From Facklamia sp964471435 (GTDB lineage: Bacteria > Bacillota > Bacilli > Lactobacillales > Aerococcaceae): a stretch of 10,305 bases of DNA. Made by a program: the position numbers and the translations under genes. The DNA is taken from contig CAYYGA010000050.1 in the NCBI GenBank assembly GCA_964471435.1, positions 1 through 10,305 on the forward strand, written 5' to 3'. The notes beneath the pieces were generated by a model. It ran no database searches. It had not been told where the DNA came from and worked only from the letters and a program-made list of their open reading frames with translations. This document shows, in pieces, positions 1 through 7,440 of this stretch. Positions within the stretch are counted from its first letter, which is position 1. Each line of letters starts with the position of its first letter.

Positions 1-120
1 GCTAAGTCCTTATTGAAAAAAAGACCCATCTTTAAAGATGAAGAGCACGAGAACCTTAATAAGAAAAGTCAAAAGAAAGGATGGAGACGAGTAAGTGAGG
101 AACATTTTGTAATAGAATAG
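1..120 (+). CDS. C-terminal end of an unidentified protein (partial, 5' end outside window)
   Basis: Frame 1 is open from the left edge to a TAG at 118-120 and gives 39 residues. The peptide is strongly charged and rich in Lys, Arg and Glu, with a KKSQKKGWRR stretch and the ending RVSEEHFVIE. It has no hydrophobic segment. The reading as a real gene end rests on three points: the frame is uninterrupted, the composition is protein-like, and a good terminator lies 48 bp downstream on the same strand. I do not recognise the family. A 40-codon open frame in AT-rich DNA can occur by chance, so confidence is moderate. Confidence 0.42.
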   Translation, partial: AKSLLKKRPIFKDEEHENLNKKSQKKGWRRVSEEHFVIE

Positions 121-167
121 TAAAGAGTAGACGACTTTTCATACGCTTTTTTTCTTACATTAAATAC

Positions 168-207
168 AAAAGCATCCAGACATAACACGGTCCGGATGCT
201 TTTTTTA
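168..207. terminator. Bidirectional Rho-independent terminator
   Basis: The arms AAAAGCATCC (168-177) and GGATGCTTTT (194-203) pair perfectly, with two more pairs further in. On the plus strand the stem runs into seven Ts, which suits the gene ending at 120. On the minus strand it is followed by a weaker TTTTGTATTT tail, and it lies 40-80 bp past the fni stop, so it can also end the mevalonate operon. Confidence 0.85.
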
Positions 208-246
208 TTCAATGTGCAGTCACACTTAGTGAAAGGACTATATATT

Positions 247-1365
247 CTATGAATCTTTTTGATTCTGACTTCGATTAGCCAATGTTTGATAATCTAAATT
301 TCGCACCTGAGCCCAGGCTAATAATTGATTTTGAATCACAAGATCCGTTTGCTGCAGTTCTTGGATATTTTTTACACCTAGTAAAAGCATCATATGCTTA
401 AGAGCAGATTCCCATTGATGAACCAGTTCAATTGTTTTTTCTACCCCGTCTTCAGCAACCGAGGCTAAAAAGCGACCGGCCACTCCAGTTGCCTTTGCTC
501 CCAAAGCGAGAGCCTTAGCAATATCCAAGTAATTGCGAATACCACCAGAGGCCAGAATTTCCACTCTATCTTGCAATCCCAATGATTCTAACATCGCTTC
601 GGGGGTGGTTTGTCCCCAGTTGGCCAGGCTTGAAAAATCCAGGATGTCCAAATCGCGGCGATTGTTTTCAATAGAGACAAAATTCGTGCCTCCACGACCT
701 GAAATATCAATAGTTTTCACACCTAAATCAATCAAATAGTCAATAGTCTCACGACTCATTCCAAATCCAACTTCTTTAATAACTACAGGTACAGATAACT
801 TTTCTACCATATCTGAAATGTTTTTACTCCAAGAACGAAAATCACGGTCACCTTCCGGCATGACTACTTCTTGAGGAACATTTAAGTGGATTTGGATCGC
901 ATCGGCATCCAGTAAATCTACTACTTTTTGAGCATTTTCTAGAGGATGATGAGCGCCTAAGTTGGCCAGTATAAAACCATTTGGATTTTCCTGCCTGATT
1001 ACCGTAAAAGTATTACTGACAGAAGGGTCAGAAATGGCAGCAGAGACTGAACCAACGCCCATACTAATCCCAGTAGCATGAGCTACTTGAGCCAGTCTTT
1101 TATTGTATTCTTTAGCCTGGTCTGTCCCGCCGGTCATTCCATTTATATAAAAGGGCTGTGCATGAGTGTGACCTGCCCACTGGGTAGAAATATCAACTTC
1201 TTCAAATCGTAGATTTGAAAAAGAATGATGCACAAAACGCAAATCTTCAAATGGAGAATAAGAGGCTTGTTTTTGCTGCTCTAAAGCAAAACGGATATGG
1301 TCAGCTTTTCTTTCCTGTGACTTCTTTGGCTCTTGCGAAGGAAGGTGATTCAGATTATTTGACAT
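247..1365 (-). CDS. fni: Isopentenyl-diphosphate delta-isomerase, type 2 (FMN-dependent)
   Basis: This 372-residue enzyme interconverts isopentenyl and dimethylallyl diphosphate in the cytoplasm, using reduced FMN; it is unrelated to type 1 IDI. Family motifs follow in order: RKADHIRFAL near residues 19-28, FYINGMTGG (72-80), GVGSVSAAI (103-111), the Gln in HLNVPQE (160-166), VVIKEVGFG (194-202), SGRGGTNF (222-229), and the TIM-barrel phosphate-binding end ASGGIR plus GVAGRFL (272-300). An ATG start preceded by AAAGAGGA (1370-1377) is well supported. The gene starts 29 bp after the mvaK2 stop, so it is the last gene of the operon. It is slightly longer than the roughly 350 residues usual for cocci, mainly through a polar N-terminal tail. 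The assignment is firm. Confidence 0.96.
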   Translation of the reverse strand: MSNNLNHLPSQEPKKSQERKADHIRFALEQQKQASYSPFEDLRFVHHSFSNLRFEEVDISTQWAGHTHAQPFYINGMTGGTDQAKEYNKRLAQVAHATGISMGVGSVSAAISDPSVSNTFTVIRQENPNGFILANLGAHHPLENAQKVVDLLDADAIQIHLNVPQEVVMPEGDRDFRSWSKNISDMVEKLSVPVVIKEVGFGMSRETIDYLIDLGVKTIDISGRGGTNFVSIENNRRDLDILDFSSLANWGQTTPEAMLESLGLQDRVEILASGGIRNYLDIAKALALGAKATGVAGRFLASVAEDGVEKTIELVHQWESALKHMMLLLGVKNIQELQQTDLVIQNQLLAWAQVRNLDYQTLANRSQNQKDS

Positions 1366-1394
1366 AAAATCCTCTTTCTTTACTAATATTTTAA

Positions 1395-2468
1395 TTATAG
1401 ATTTAAAGCAACTTCAACATGCAAGGGCTCAATACCAGCTTTTTCCCAGGCCGAATGAATAGTAGCAACTTTCTGGTAATCTAGCCCGAAAGCAAGCCCA
1501 CAGTCACCACCGCCAGCGCCTGAAGACTTGGCATAAAAATCTTGTGAATGAGCAATTTCAATTAATTGATTTAAATCTGAAGTTTCAATAGTTAATTCAT
1601 AAGCAGTACTTAAATCTGCTAATAGCTGACGATACCGCATGACTTCTTGAAAAAACACTTCCCATTGAGAACTTTCTAAAGCTTTTTTCATCGAATTGAC
1701 AGTCTCCTTGGCAGAAGATAGAAAACTTTTATAAGCCTGGGGACGGTCTTTAGCCTGCTTCTGTACTTCAGCTACCAAGTTTTCTGTGGAAGCAGGTGAC
1801 TGGGTCCAGCCGATTAACACTCGGAGTTCATTTGATACATTTAAAGGTTGGATAACTAAACCTTCCCAGACAGAATCGTTGGTTAACATCTGAACAGTTG
1901 TCCACTTTTGGAATAACTTTTCAAGTAACTTACTGCGATCAGGGGCAATATAATAAATCCAGCCATGATAAAGATTAGAAGCAAGATCCCCAAAGCTGCC
2001 TCGTGAACCTAATTTTAATAAAGTCAGCGCCGCTAATTTAAAATAACTGAGTGAATCGACTGCTTCGAGTCCGTGAAGTTTTAGCATCGCTTGAATCATA
2101 CCAGCTGTTACAGCGCCGGAAGACCCTAAGCCATATTTACGGCCATCCTCACTGGTCAATTGGGATAAAATACGAATCCTATAATTACTGGCTGTTAAAT
2201 TATATAAAGGTAATAAGTCATGACAAGTGTCAATAGCTGTTAAGACATATTTCCAATCTTCCCAAAGCTTTTCTGTATCATTTATTTCTTCATGAAATAA
2301 GAGCCACTTTGACCCCTCTTTACGAGCTTGTATTGACGATAAACTGACTTGAGTAGTTGAGAGTTGACTAAAATTGTCCTCAGAAAAAGCTATTTCAACT
2401 TTTAAATACTGATTAAGAGCTATTAAGATGGCAGGCTGGCCATTTTCTAAAACAGCATATTCACCTGC
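1395..2468 (-). CDS. mvaK2: Phosphomevalonate kinase (5' end missing in assembly gap)
   Basis: The 357 visible residues are a GHMP kinase that phosphorylates 5-phosphomevalonate to the diphosphate. They begin inside the first conserved block (AGEYAVLENGQPAILIAL) and contain the ATP-binding loop GRKYGLGSSGAVTAGM, the block LGSRGSFGDLASNLYHGWI, the motif IGWTQSPASTENLV that is diagnostic for this family, and the C-terminal GHMP glycine motif KSSGAGGGDCGLAFG. By comparison with the family, only about 15-20 N-terminal residues (start Met through the APGKL-type segment) are missing. The cause is the N run, not a mutation. The frame through the gap happens to join that of mvaD, which would give a false 670-residue fusion. 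The gene lies between mvaD and fni in the mevalonate operon. Confidence 0.93.
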   Translation of the reverse strand, partial: AGEYAVLENGQPAILIALNQYLKVEIAFSEDNFSQLSTTQVSLSSIQARKEGSKWLLFHEEINDTEKLWEDWKYVLTAIDTCHDLLPLYNLTASNYRIRILSQLTSEDGRKYGLGSSGAVTAGMIQAMLKLHGLEAVDSLSYFKLAALTLLKLGSRGSFGDLASNLYHGWIYYIAPDRSKLLEKLFQKWTTVQMLTNDSVWEGLVIQPLNVSNELRVLIGWTQSPASTENLVAEVQKQAKDRPQAYKSFLSSAKETVNSMKKALESSQWEVFFQEVMRYRQLLADLSTAYELTIETSDLNQLIEIAHSQDFYAKSSGAGGGDCGLAFGLDYQKVATIHSAWEKAGIEPLHVEVALNL

Positions 2469-2568
2469 NNNNNNNNNNNNNNNNNNNNNNNNNNNNNNNN
2501 NNNNNNNNNNNNNNNNNNNNNNNNNNNNNNNNNNNNNNNNNNNNNNNNNNNNNNNNNNNNNNNNNNNN
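2469..2568. other. Assembly gap of 100 Ns
   Basis: Exactly 100 unresolved bases separate the mvaD fragment from the mvaK2 fragment. A round 100 usually marks a scaffold join of unknown length. From the usual lengths of the two proteins, about 45-50 codons of mvaD, the intergenic spacer with a ribosome binding site, and about 15-20 codons of mvaK2 are absent. The true gap is therefore more likely near 200 bp or more. Confidence 0.97.
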
Positions 2569-3407
2569 TAAGCTGAGAAACCTTTTGCTCTCAATTCGCG
2601 GACTAAATTCATAGCCAGCAAGGAATCGGCTTCAAAATAACTAAAGGAAGGATCGGCCGATAACATGGTGGCATGCATTTTCATTGCATTATGTTCAGCA
2701 ATCTTACCTAGTCGGTCAATATCTTGCGCATGGATTGCTTCTTTGATTGCTGTAAGATCTTTTTCAACTTCCTGAGGCCACAATGGGTAAAAAGGTGAAG
2801 TTTCAATGGTGTGCTGCATAGCAACTCTTGACGACATTTTCTTGATACCTTTATTGAGCACCACTACCAACATAGCGATATCCCAATCAGCTTCTGCAAT
2901 TTTTTCAGCGTAAGAAGAATGCGAATCATTTCCTTGACCTTTATGCCAATGGACAAAGCCACCAAACAAACTGCGTGATGCCGAACCAGACCCTTGTCTG
3001 GCGAGTATTGAGAGTTCTTTGGCAGATAAATTTAAATCTAAAGCAGCATTTAAAGCTGTGGCTAAAGCGGCAAAAGCTGAAGCAGAAGAAGCAAGACCGG
3101 CAGCGGTCGGCACAAAGTTTCGACTGGTGACTAAAACTCTTTGTTCGATTCCTGCAAGTTGTCGGAATTTATCAACAAAAAAGGAAACTTTTGCGGTTGC
3201 TTTAGCATTTTGTTTTTCCCCATCCAGGATAAATTGGTCTTCCTCGAGATTTTTTGTAAAATCTACTTGGGTCTCAGTATAAAATTCTTCCAGGGTCAAG
3301 GATAAACTATCTGTAACCGGTAAGAAGAGTTCCTGATTTCTCTTGCCCCAGTACTTAATTAAGGCGATATTAGTATGAGCGCGGTACTTTGCGATCAAAT
3401 CTCCCAT
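2569..3407 (-). CDS. mvaD: Diphosphomevalonate decarboxylase (3' end missing in assembly gap)
   Basis: This GHMP-fold enzyme converts mevalonate 5-diphosphate, ATP-dependently, to isopentenyl diphosphate. The 279 complete codons carry the N-terminal signature ALIKYWGKR (15-23), the serine-rich substrate and ATP loop PTAAGLASSASAFAAL (100-115), SGSASRSLFGGF (140-151) and EHNAMKMHATML (238-249). The fragment stops after KGFSA plus the two bases TA. Those bases fit the Tyr that opens the conserved C-terminal YFTMDAGPN-type motif of the family, so only the last 45-50 residues or so are missing. The ATG is preceded by AAGGAGTGA (3415-3423) with 7-bp spacing. The gene begins 42 bp after the mvaK1 stop, consistent with co-transcription. 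Confidence 0.94.
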
Positions 3408-3449
3408 TAAAAAATCACTCCTTCAATAATTTTAAGCGATAAATTTAGC

Positions 3450-4448
3450 TTAGTCATTTAAATTCATCTGCCAGACAGCAATAGCTCCGGCATCTTTCAG
3501 CGCCCGGGTAATTAACTCGGCAGCTGTCTCGTCTTCGGCCAGTGCTATCACACAGCCTCCCATGCCGCCTCCGGTTAATTTAGCTCCTAAGGCTCCTGAA
3601 AGCCAAGCAGAAGTAACTAAATTATCTAAAGTCTTGTTTGAAACTCCTAACTGATTTAAGTAGTAATGATTATAAGACATAAGACGACCAAGAGTTTTCG
3701 CTTCATTGTTCAAGATTGCCTCGTAAGATTGATTGACAAAGCGTCCTATGTTTTCCATTAACTCTTGCACAAATTCCGGATTTTTTTCGTTGAGCTGTCG
3801 GACATGGCTGACTGCAACGCGTGTTTGACCGACTTGTCCAGAATCAGCTACAATCAAGACAGCATCCATTTTCATATTAAAAAAACGAGCCTGTTGACTT
3901 TTGCGGTAAATGACTGGATCTTGGGAACTGGTCACGAGGGTATCAATACCGGATGTGGATTCGTGGGCAATCACTTCAGATTCGTTAGTAATATATCGCA
4001 GGAGATAATCAGATAAATCAACTTGGTAAAAATCAGAGATTGCACGAATTAAAGATACAACCACTGCAGCTGAAGATCCCATACCTCTTTCTTGGGGTAT
4101 GGTGGATTCGATAAGAATCTTTAAAGGATGAAGTGGAAGTCGAAGAGATTCTAAAGTCAGCTGTGCTGCTTTTTTTAAATTGTTTAGATTATCCGGTGCT
4201 TGTTGAAAAGGACCGGTGTAATATTGACAAGTGATATGGGAGTCGGGAATTGAAGATAAAGTAACAGTAGTTTTGACTCCAATCGTTGAAAAGGGTAAAG
4301 CAATCGCCGGGAAATCATATACTACAGAGTGTTCGCCCATTAAGATTATTTTACTGTGAGCATAGCCGGTGCCTGCATGACTTAAGTTAATAGGATGGGG
4401 GGTAAAAGTGGGGTTAGTTTGTTTTTTACTTTCAAAACTCTCTCTCAT
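3450..4448 (-). CDS. mvaK1: Mevalonate kinase
   Basis: This 332-residue GHMP kinase makes 5-phosphomevalonate from mevalonate and ATP and is the first gene of the operon. Visible motifs are KIILMGEHSVVYDFPAIALP (33-52), the ATP-binding PQERGMGSSAA (118-128), SGIDTLV (166-172) with the expected catalytic Asp169, and the third GHMP motif KLTGGGMGGCVIAL (290-303). The ATG at 4448 has AAAGGGGGA at 4454-4462 just upstream, which supports it. It gives about 30 residues before KIILMGEH, some 20 more than in the staphylococcal enzyme as I recall it. No internal ATG lies before that motif, so the polar extension (Lys, Asn, Pro, His) is probably real. Upstream pathway genes (mvaS, mvaE) are not in the window. 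Confidence 0.96.
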   Translation of the reverse strand: MRESFESKKQTNPTFTPHPINLSHAGTGYAHSKIILMGEHSVVYDFPAIALPFSTIGVKTTVTLSSIPDSHITCQYYTGPFQQAPDNLNNLKKAAQLTLESLRLPLHPLKILIESTIPQERGMGSSAAVVVSLIRAISDFYQVDLSDYLLRYITNESEVIAHESTSGIDTLVTSSQDPVIYRKSQQARFFNMKMDAVLIVADSGQVGQTRVAVSHVRQLNEKNPEFVQELMENIGRFVNQSYEAILNNEAKTLGRLMSYNHYYLNQLGVSNKTLDNLVTSAWLSGALGAKLTGGGMGGCVIALAEDETAAELITRALKDAGAIAVWQMNLND

Positions 4449-4570
4449 AATAGTCCCCCTTTCTAAAAAATTCTGTTATAAAAGTAATGAGTATGTTAAA
4501 ATTAAGCGAAATTACAGCCGATTTACAAGCTGGATATCTATAGGTGTATATACTTTTATTAAATAATTCT

Positions 4571-4599
4571 ATCATAATTTTACCATATTGGCTTATAAA
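4571..4599 (-). promoter_or_regulatory. Candidate promoter of the mevalonate operon
   Basis: Read on the minus strand, TTTATA (4594-4599) and TATGAT (4571-4576) are separated by exactly 17 bp and match the housekeeping consensus at 4 of 6 and 5 of 6 positions. Transcription would start near 4564, leaving a leader of about 115 bases before mvaK1. The -35 box lies inside the inverted repeat at 4592-4625. AT-rich DNA gives many such matches, so this is tentative. Confidence 0.35.
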
Positions 4600-4625
4600 T
4601 AGTTTGAAAACTATTGATTTATAAG
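4592..4625. repeat. Composite inverted repeat between the divergent mva and coaA transcription units
   Basis: The outer arms CTTATAAAT (4592-4600) and ATTTATAAG (4617-4625) and the inner arms AGTTT (4601-4605) and AAACT (4608-4612) pair perfectly. Only a two-base centre and a four-base asymmetry (ATTG) interrupt the symmetry. It ends 8 bp before the coaA ribosome binding site and covers the proposed -35 box of the mva operon, so it could be an operator or a 5'-leader hairpin of coaA. I do not recognise the binding site. Confidence 0.6.
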
Positions 4626-4647
4626 GTTATTTGAGGAGGGAAGAAGG

Positions 4648-5589
4648 ATGCTTGCTGTAGGGGACTTGTATAATGGTTATTCTCGTAATGAGTGGCAGCA
4701 ATTCCAATCGAGAGGTTTGGAAATTGCACCAGTAGCTGAGTTAACTGAATTGGTCTCAGTGCATGACCGTTTGACACAAAAAGATGTCAAAGAAATTTAT
4801 GGACCTTTGCTTCATTATATAGAAGCAGACTTTATCCACGAGGCTCAGTATAATCAGTCAAAACAGGCATTTTTTAGTTTAGATGGAGAGCCGGCTGAGT
4901 ATGATAAAGTCCCATTTATTATTGGTATCTCCGGAAGTGTGGCAGTAGGTAAGTCAACGACGGCGAGGGTGCTTCACCAGCTCTTAGCTGAAACATTTCC
5001 CCAGCGTAAAGTCGCTTTGATTACAACGGATGGTTTTTTGTATCCAAATGAGGTTTTAAAGCAGCGGGGGATGATGCGCCGGAAAGGGTTCCCGGAGTCT
5101 TATGACATGCCGCTTTTATTAGAATTTATGACCCATATAAAAACAAAGACGTCACCTTTTTCAGTGCCGGTTTATTCACATGATGTATACGATATTATTC
5201 CCGGAGAGTATGAAATTGTTGAGTATCCAGACATTTTAATCGTTGAAGGAATTAATGTTTTACAATTACCTTCCAACCAGCAAATATATGTTTCAGATTT
5301 TTTTGATTTTTCTATTTATATAGATGCTGAGCAGGAGCAGATTCACCGGTGGTTTGTAGAGCGGTTTGAAGTTCACTTGAAAATGGCCAGAGATGACCCG
5401 GATAATTATTATCATAAATTAAGCTATGAACCAAGGGATAAAGCCATTGCTTATGCTAATGATGTTTGGTACAGCATCAATTTACCGAATTTAGTCCAAC
5501 ATATAAGACCTACAAGGTCGAGGGCGGATGTAGTGATTCATAAAACTGATAATCATTATATTGATCAAATTTTTGTGAGAAAATATTAA
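4648..5589 (+). CDS. coaA: Type I pantothenate kinase
   Basis: This 313-residue cytoplasmic enzyme phosphorylates pantothenate, the first step of coenzyme A synthesis. Length and motifs fit the bacterial CoaA (PanK-I) family of P-loop kinases: Walker A GISGSVAVGKSTTARVL (93-109), TTDGFLYPN (126-134), RKGFPESYD (145-153), PVYSHDVYDI (174-183), LIVEGINVLQ (197-206), and the C-terminal block NLVQHIRPTRSRADVVIHK (281-299). The ATG follows GAGGAGG (4633-4639) with 8-bp spacing. It is divergent from the mevalonate operon and 23 bp upstream of guaA, so coaA and guaA are probably co-transcribed. From memory, coaA-guaA adjacency also occurs in lactobacilli. No single plus-strand promoter in 4500-4620 stands out; TTTACA at 4522-4527 followed by TATATA at 4547 is the best weak candidate. 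Confidence 0.96.
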   Translation: MLAVGDLYNGYSRNEWQQFQSRGLEIAPVAELTELVSVHDRLTQKDVKEIYGPLLHYIEADFIHEAQYNQSKQAFFSLDGEPAEYDKVPFIIGISGSVAVGKSTTARVLHQLLAETFPQRKVALITTDGFLYPNEVLKQRGMMRRKGFPESYDMPLLLEFMTHIKTKTSPFSVPVYSHDVYDIIPGEYEIVEYPDILIVEGINVLQLPSNQQIYVSDFFDFSIYIDAEQEQIHRWFVERFEVHLKMARDDPDNYYHKLSYEPRDKAIAYANDVWYSINLPNLVQHIRPTRSRADVVIHKTDNHYIDQIFVRKY

Positions 5590-5612
5590 ACAGAATATAA
5601 AGGGGTAGAGAA

Positions 5613-7157
5613 ATGATTCCAGAAATTGATAAAATTATTATTTTAGATTTCGGCAGTCAATATTCACAATTAATTTCACGTCGGATACGTGAATTTGGTG
5701 TTTTCAGTGAATTGTTAGATTATGATAAAAAAGCCGATGAAATTGCAGCAGAAGGCCATGTAAAAGGAATTATTTTATCCGGAGGTCCCCATAGTGTCTT
5801 TGCAAAAGATGCAGATTTAATTGATCCTGCTATTTTTGATTTAGGTATCCCAGTTCTGGGTATTAACTATGGTATGCAGTTGATTGCCAACCATTTTGGG
5901 GGCACGGTTGAAAAAGCTACAGCTCCTGAAGCGGGTCGTGCTGCTATTCAAGTTTCAAATACAAATACTGGACTTTTTGCCGGATTAGGAGAAAGTCAAG
6001 AAGTTTTAATGAGCTATCAAGATCGGGTGACCGAAGCGCCCGTCGGTTTTGATTTAACAGCTTCAACTGCTTCCGTTCCAGTAGCAGCTTTTGAAAATAA
6101 AGACCGCAAAATTTACGGGGTTCAATTTCATCCTGAAACAAAATTAACTGTCCATGGTAATGAAATGTTACGTAATTTTACAACCGAGATTTGTCAAGCT
6201 GAGGCTAACTGGACAATGGAAAACTATATCGAATTAGAGATTAGTAAAATTCAAGAGCGTGTAGGGGATCGTAAAGTTTTGCTTGGTCTTTCAGGCGGTG
6301 TGGATTCTTCAGTAGTAGGAGTCTTACTGCAAAAAGCCATCGGTGATCAATTAACTTGTATTTTTGTTGATCATGGTCTCTTACGAAAAGGGGAAGTAGA
6401 AAATGTAATGGCTTCTCTTGGAGGAGATTTTGGGTTAAATATTGTGCTTGTCGATGCTAAAGATCGTTTCTTTGAAAAATTGAAAGGCGTCAGTGATCCG
6501 GAAGAAAAACGCAAAATCATTGGCAATGAATTCATCTATGTCTTTGATGATGAAGCGACTAAATTAAAAGGTGTTGACTTTTTAGCTCAAGGAACAATTT
6601 ATACTGATATTATCGAATCAGGCACTAAAACAGCTCAAACTATCAAATCCCACCATAATGTGGGTGGGTTGCCTGAAGATATGGATTTTGAACTGATTGA
6701 ACCGTTAAATACTTTGTTTAAAGATGAAGTAAGAGCGGTAGGAACTACTTTAGGAATGCCGGATTCTATCGTATGGCGTCAGCCGTTTCCAGGGCCGGGT
6801 CTAGGTATTCGTGTTCTTGGAGAAATTACGGATGAAAAAGTAGAGATTGTTAGAGAGTCGGACGCTATTTTAAGGGAAGAAATTGCTTTAAATGGATTGG
6901 ACCGCGATATTTGGCAATATTTCACGGTTCTGCCGAATATCCGCTCAGTAGGGGTTAAAGGGGATGGTCGAACTTATGATCATACTATCGGAATCCGGGC
7001 AATTACTTCAGTCGACGGAATGACAGCAGAATTTGCCCGTATCGATTGGGAAGTTTTACAAAAAATTTCTAACCGAATTGTTAATGAGGTAGCCCATGTG
7101 AATCGTGTCGTTTATGACATTACAGGCAAACCGCCTGCAACGGTGGAATGGGAATAG
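5613..7157 (+). CDS. guaA: GMP synthase with a glutaminase domain lacking the catalytic Cys
   Basis: This 514-residue enzyme aminates XMP to GMP with ATP. The order is an N-terminal class I glutamine amidotransferase domain (about 7-190), an ATP-pyrophosphatase domain with P-loop LSGGVDSS (226-233), and the C-terminal dimerisation domain with QPFPGPGLGIR (390-400) ending KPPATVEWE. The last two are normal. In the glutaminase domain the nucleophile motif, GICYGMQ in the family, reads GINYGMQ: residue 85 is Asn (AAC, 5865-5867). The family's MSHGD is MSYQD (133-137), and HPEVTHT is HPETKLT (173-179). His173, Glu175 and the SGGP loop (56-59) remain. I infer that it cannot hydrolyse glutamine itself and uses free ammonia or a partner glutaminase. 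The length is normal and there is no frameshift. AAAGGGG lies upstream of the ATG, and a terminator follows. Confidence 0.95.
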   Translation: MIPEIDKIIILDFGSQYSQLISRRIREFGVFSELLDYDKKADEIAAEGHVKGIILSGGPHSVFAKDADLIDPAIFDLGIPVLGINYGMQLIANHFGGTVEKATAPEAGRAAIQVSNTNTGLFAGLGESQEVLMSYQDRVTEAPVGFDLTASTASVPVAAFENKDRKIYGVQFHPETKLTVHGNEMLRNFTTEICQAEANWTMENYIELEISKIQERVGDRKVLLGLSGGVDSSVVGVLLQKAIGDQLTCIFVDHGLLRKGEVENVMASLGGDFGLNIVLVDAKDRFFEKLKGVSDPEEKRKIIGNEFIYVFDDEATKLKGVDFLAQGTIYTDIIESGTKTAQTIKSHHNVGGLPEDMDFELIEPLNTLFKDEVRAVGTTLGMPDSIVWRQPFPGPGLGIRVLGEITDEKVEIVRESDAILREEIALNGLDRDIWQYFTVLPNIRSVGVKGDGRTYDHTIGIRAITSVDGMTAEFARIDWEVLQKISNRIVNEVAHVNRVVYDITGKPPATVEWE

Positions 7158-7227
7158 AAACTAAAAATACAGTATCATAGCTTTAAATTTTAAGAATTTA
7201 ACTTTATAAAACTTTAAAAAAGCAAAC

Positions 7228-7264
7228 AAATCCACCTAACCTTAAAAAGGGAGGGTGGATTTTC
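7228..7264 (+). terminator. Rho-independent terminator of the coaA-guaA unit
   Basis: The nine-base arms AAATCCACC (7228-7236) and GGTGGATTT (7254-7262) pair perfectly. After a small internal loop the inner arms CCTT and AAGG also pair, closing on AAA. A short T stretch (TTTTCT) follows. It lies about 70 bp past the guaA stop. Confidence 0.75.
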
Positions 7265-7302
7265 TAGAATAAGCATTAGCGGCCGGAAAGTTTAAGAGTA
7301 GA

Positions 7303-7433
7303 CACTATTAAATAGTGGATGATAAAGTTAACTAAGATCCATTAATGCAGCGACTGCCATTAAACAATTCCTCCTTGAGACGGAGGATAAGTACCTTTAC
7401 ACACTATATACTAGAATAGTAAAGGAAAGGTGG
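7303..7433 (+). promoter_or_regulatory. Structured leader upstream of the DUF1232 gene (four successive hairpins)
   Basis: Four inverted repeats lie in series: CACTATT/AATAGTG (7303-7317, one-base centre); TTAATG-CAG/CTG-C-CATTAA (7342-7363, one bulged C); TCCTCC/GGAGGA (7369-7387); and CCTTTAC/GTAAAGG (7394-7425). The last ends directly before the Shine-Dalgarno AAAGGTGG (7426-7433). The third hides a decoy Shine-Dalgarno-like GGAGGA. I match no known riboswitch class. The rest of the 283-bp stretch between guaA and the next gene shows no reading frame worth calling, and I found no convincing promoter. Confidence 0.4.
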
Positions 7434-7440
7434 CTGTAAA

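Noticed and set aside
1395..3407. A single 670-residue mvaD-mvaK2 fusion protein
   Set aside because: The frame passes only through 100 Ns, both parts break off inside conserved motifs, and the two genes are separate in this conserved operon.
5944..6141. Antisense 65-codon frame within guaA
   Set aside because: It lies opposite the conserved glutaminase domain, has no ribosome binding site and is a shadow of the real gene; the same applies to the small plus-strand frames inside fni, mvaK2, mvaD and mvaK1.
113..7424. Exact 13-bp repeat TAGAATAGTAAAG at 113-125 and 7412-7424
   Set aside because: One such match is expected by chance in about 10 kb of AT-rich DNA, and the flanks do not match.
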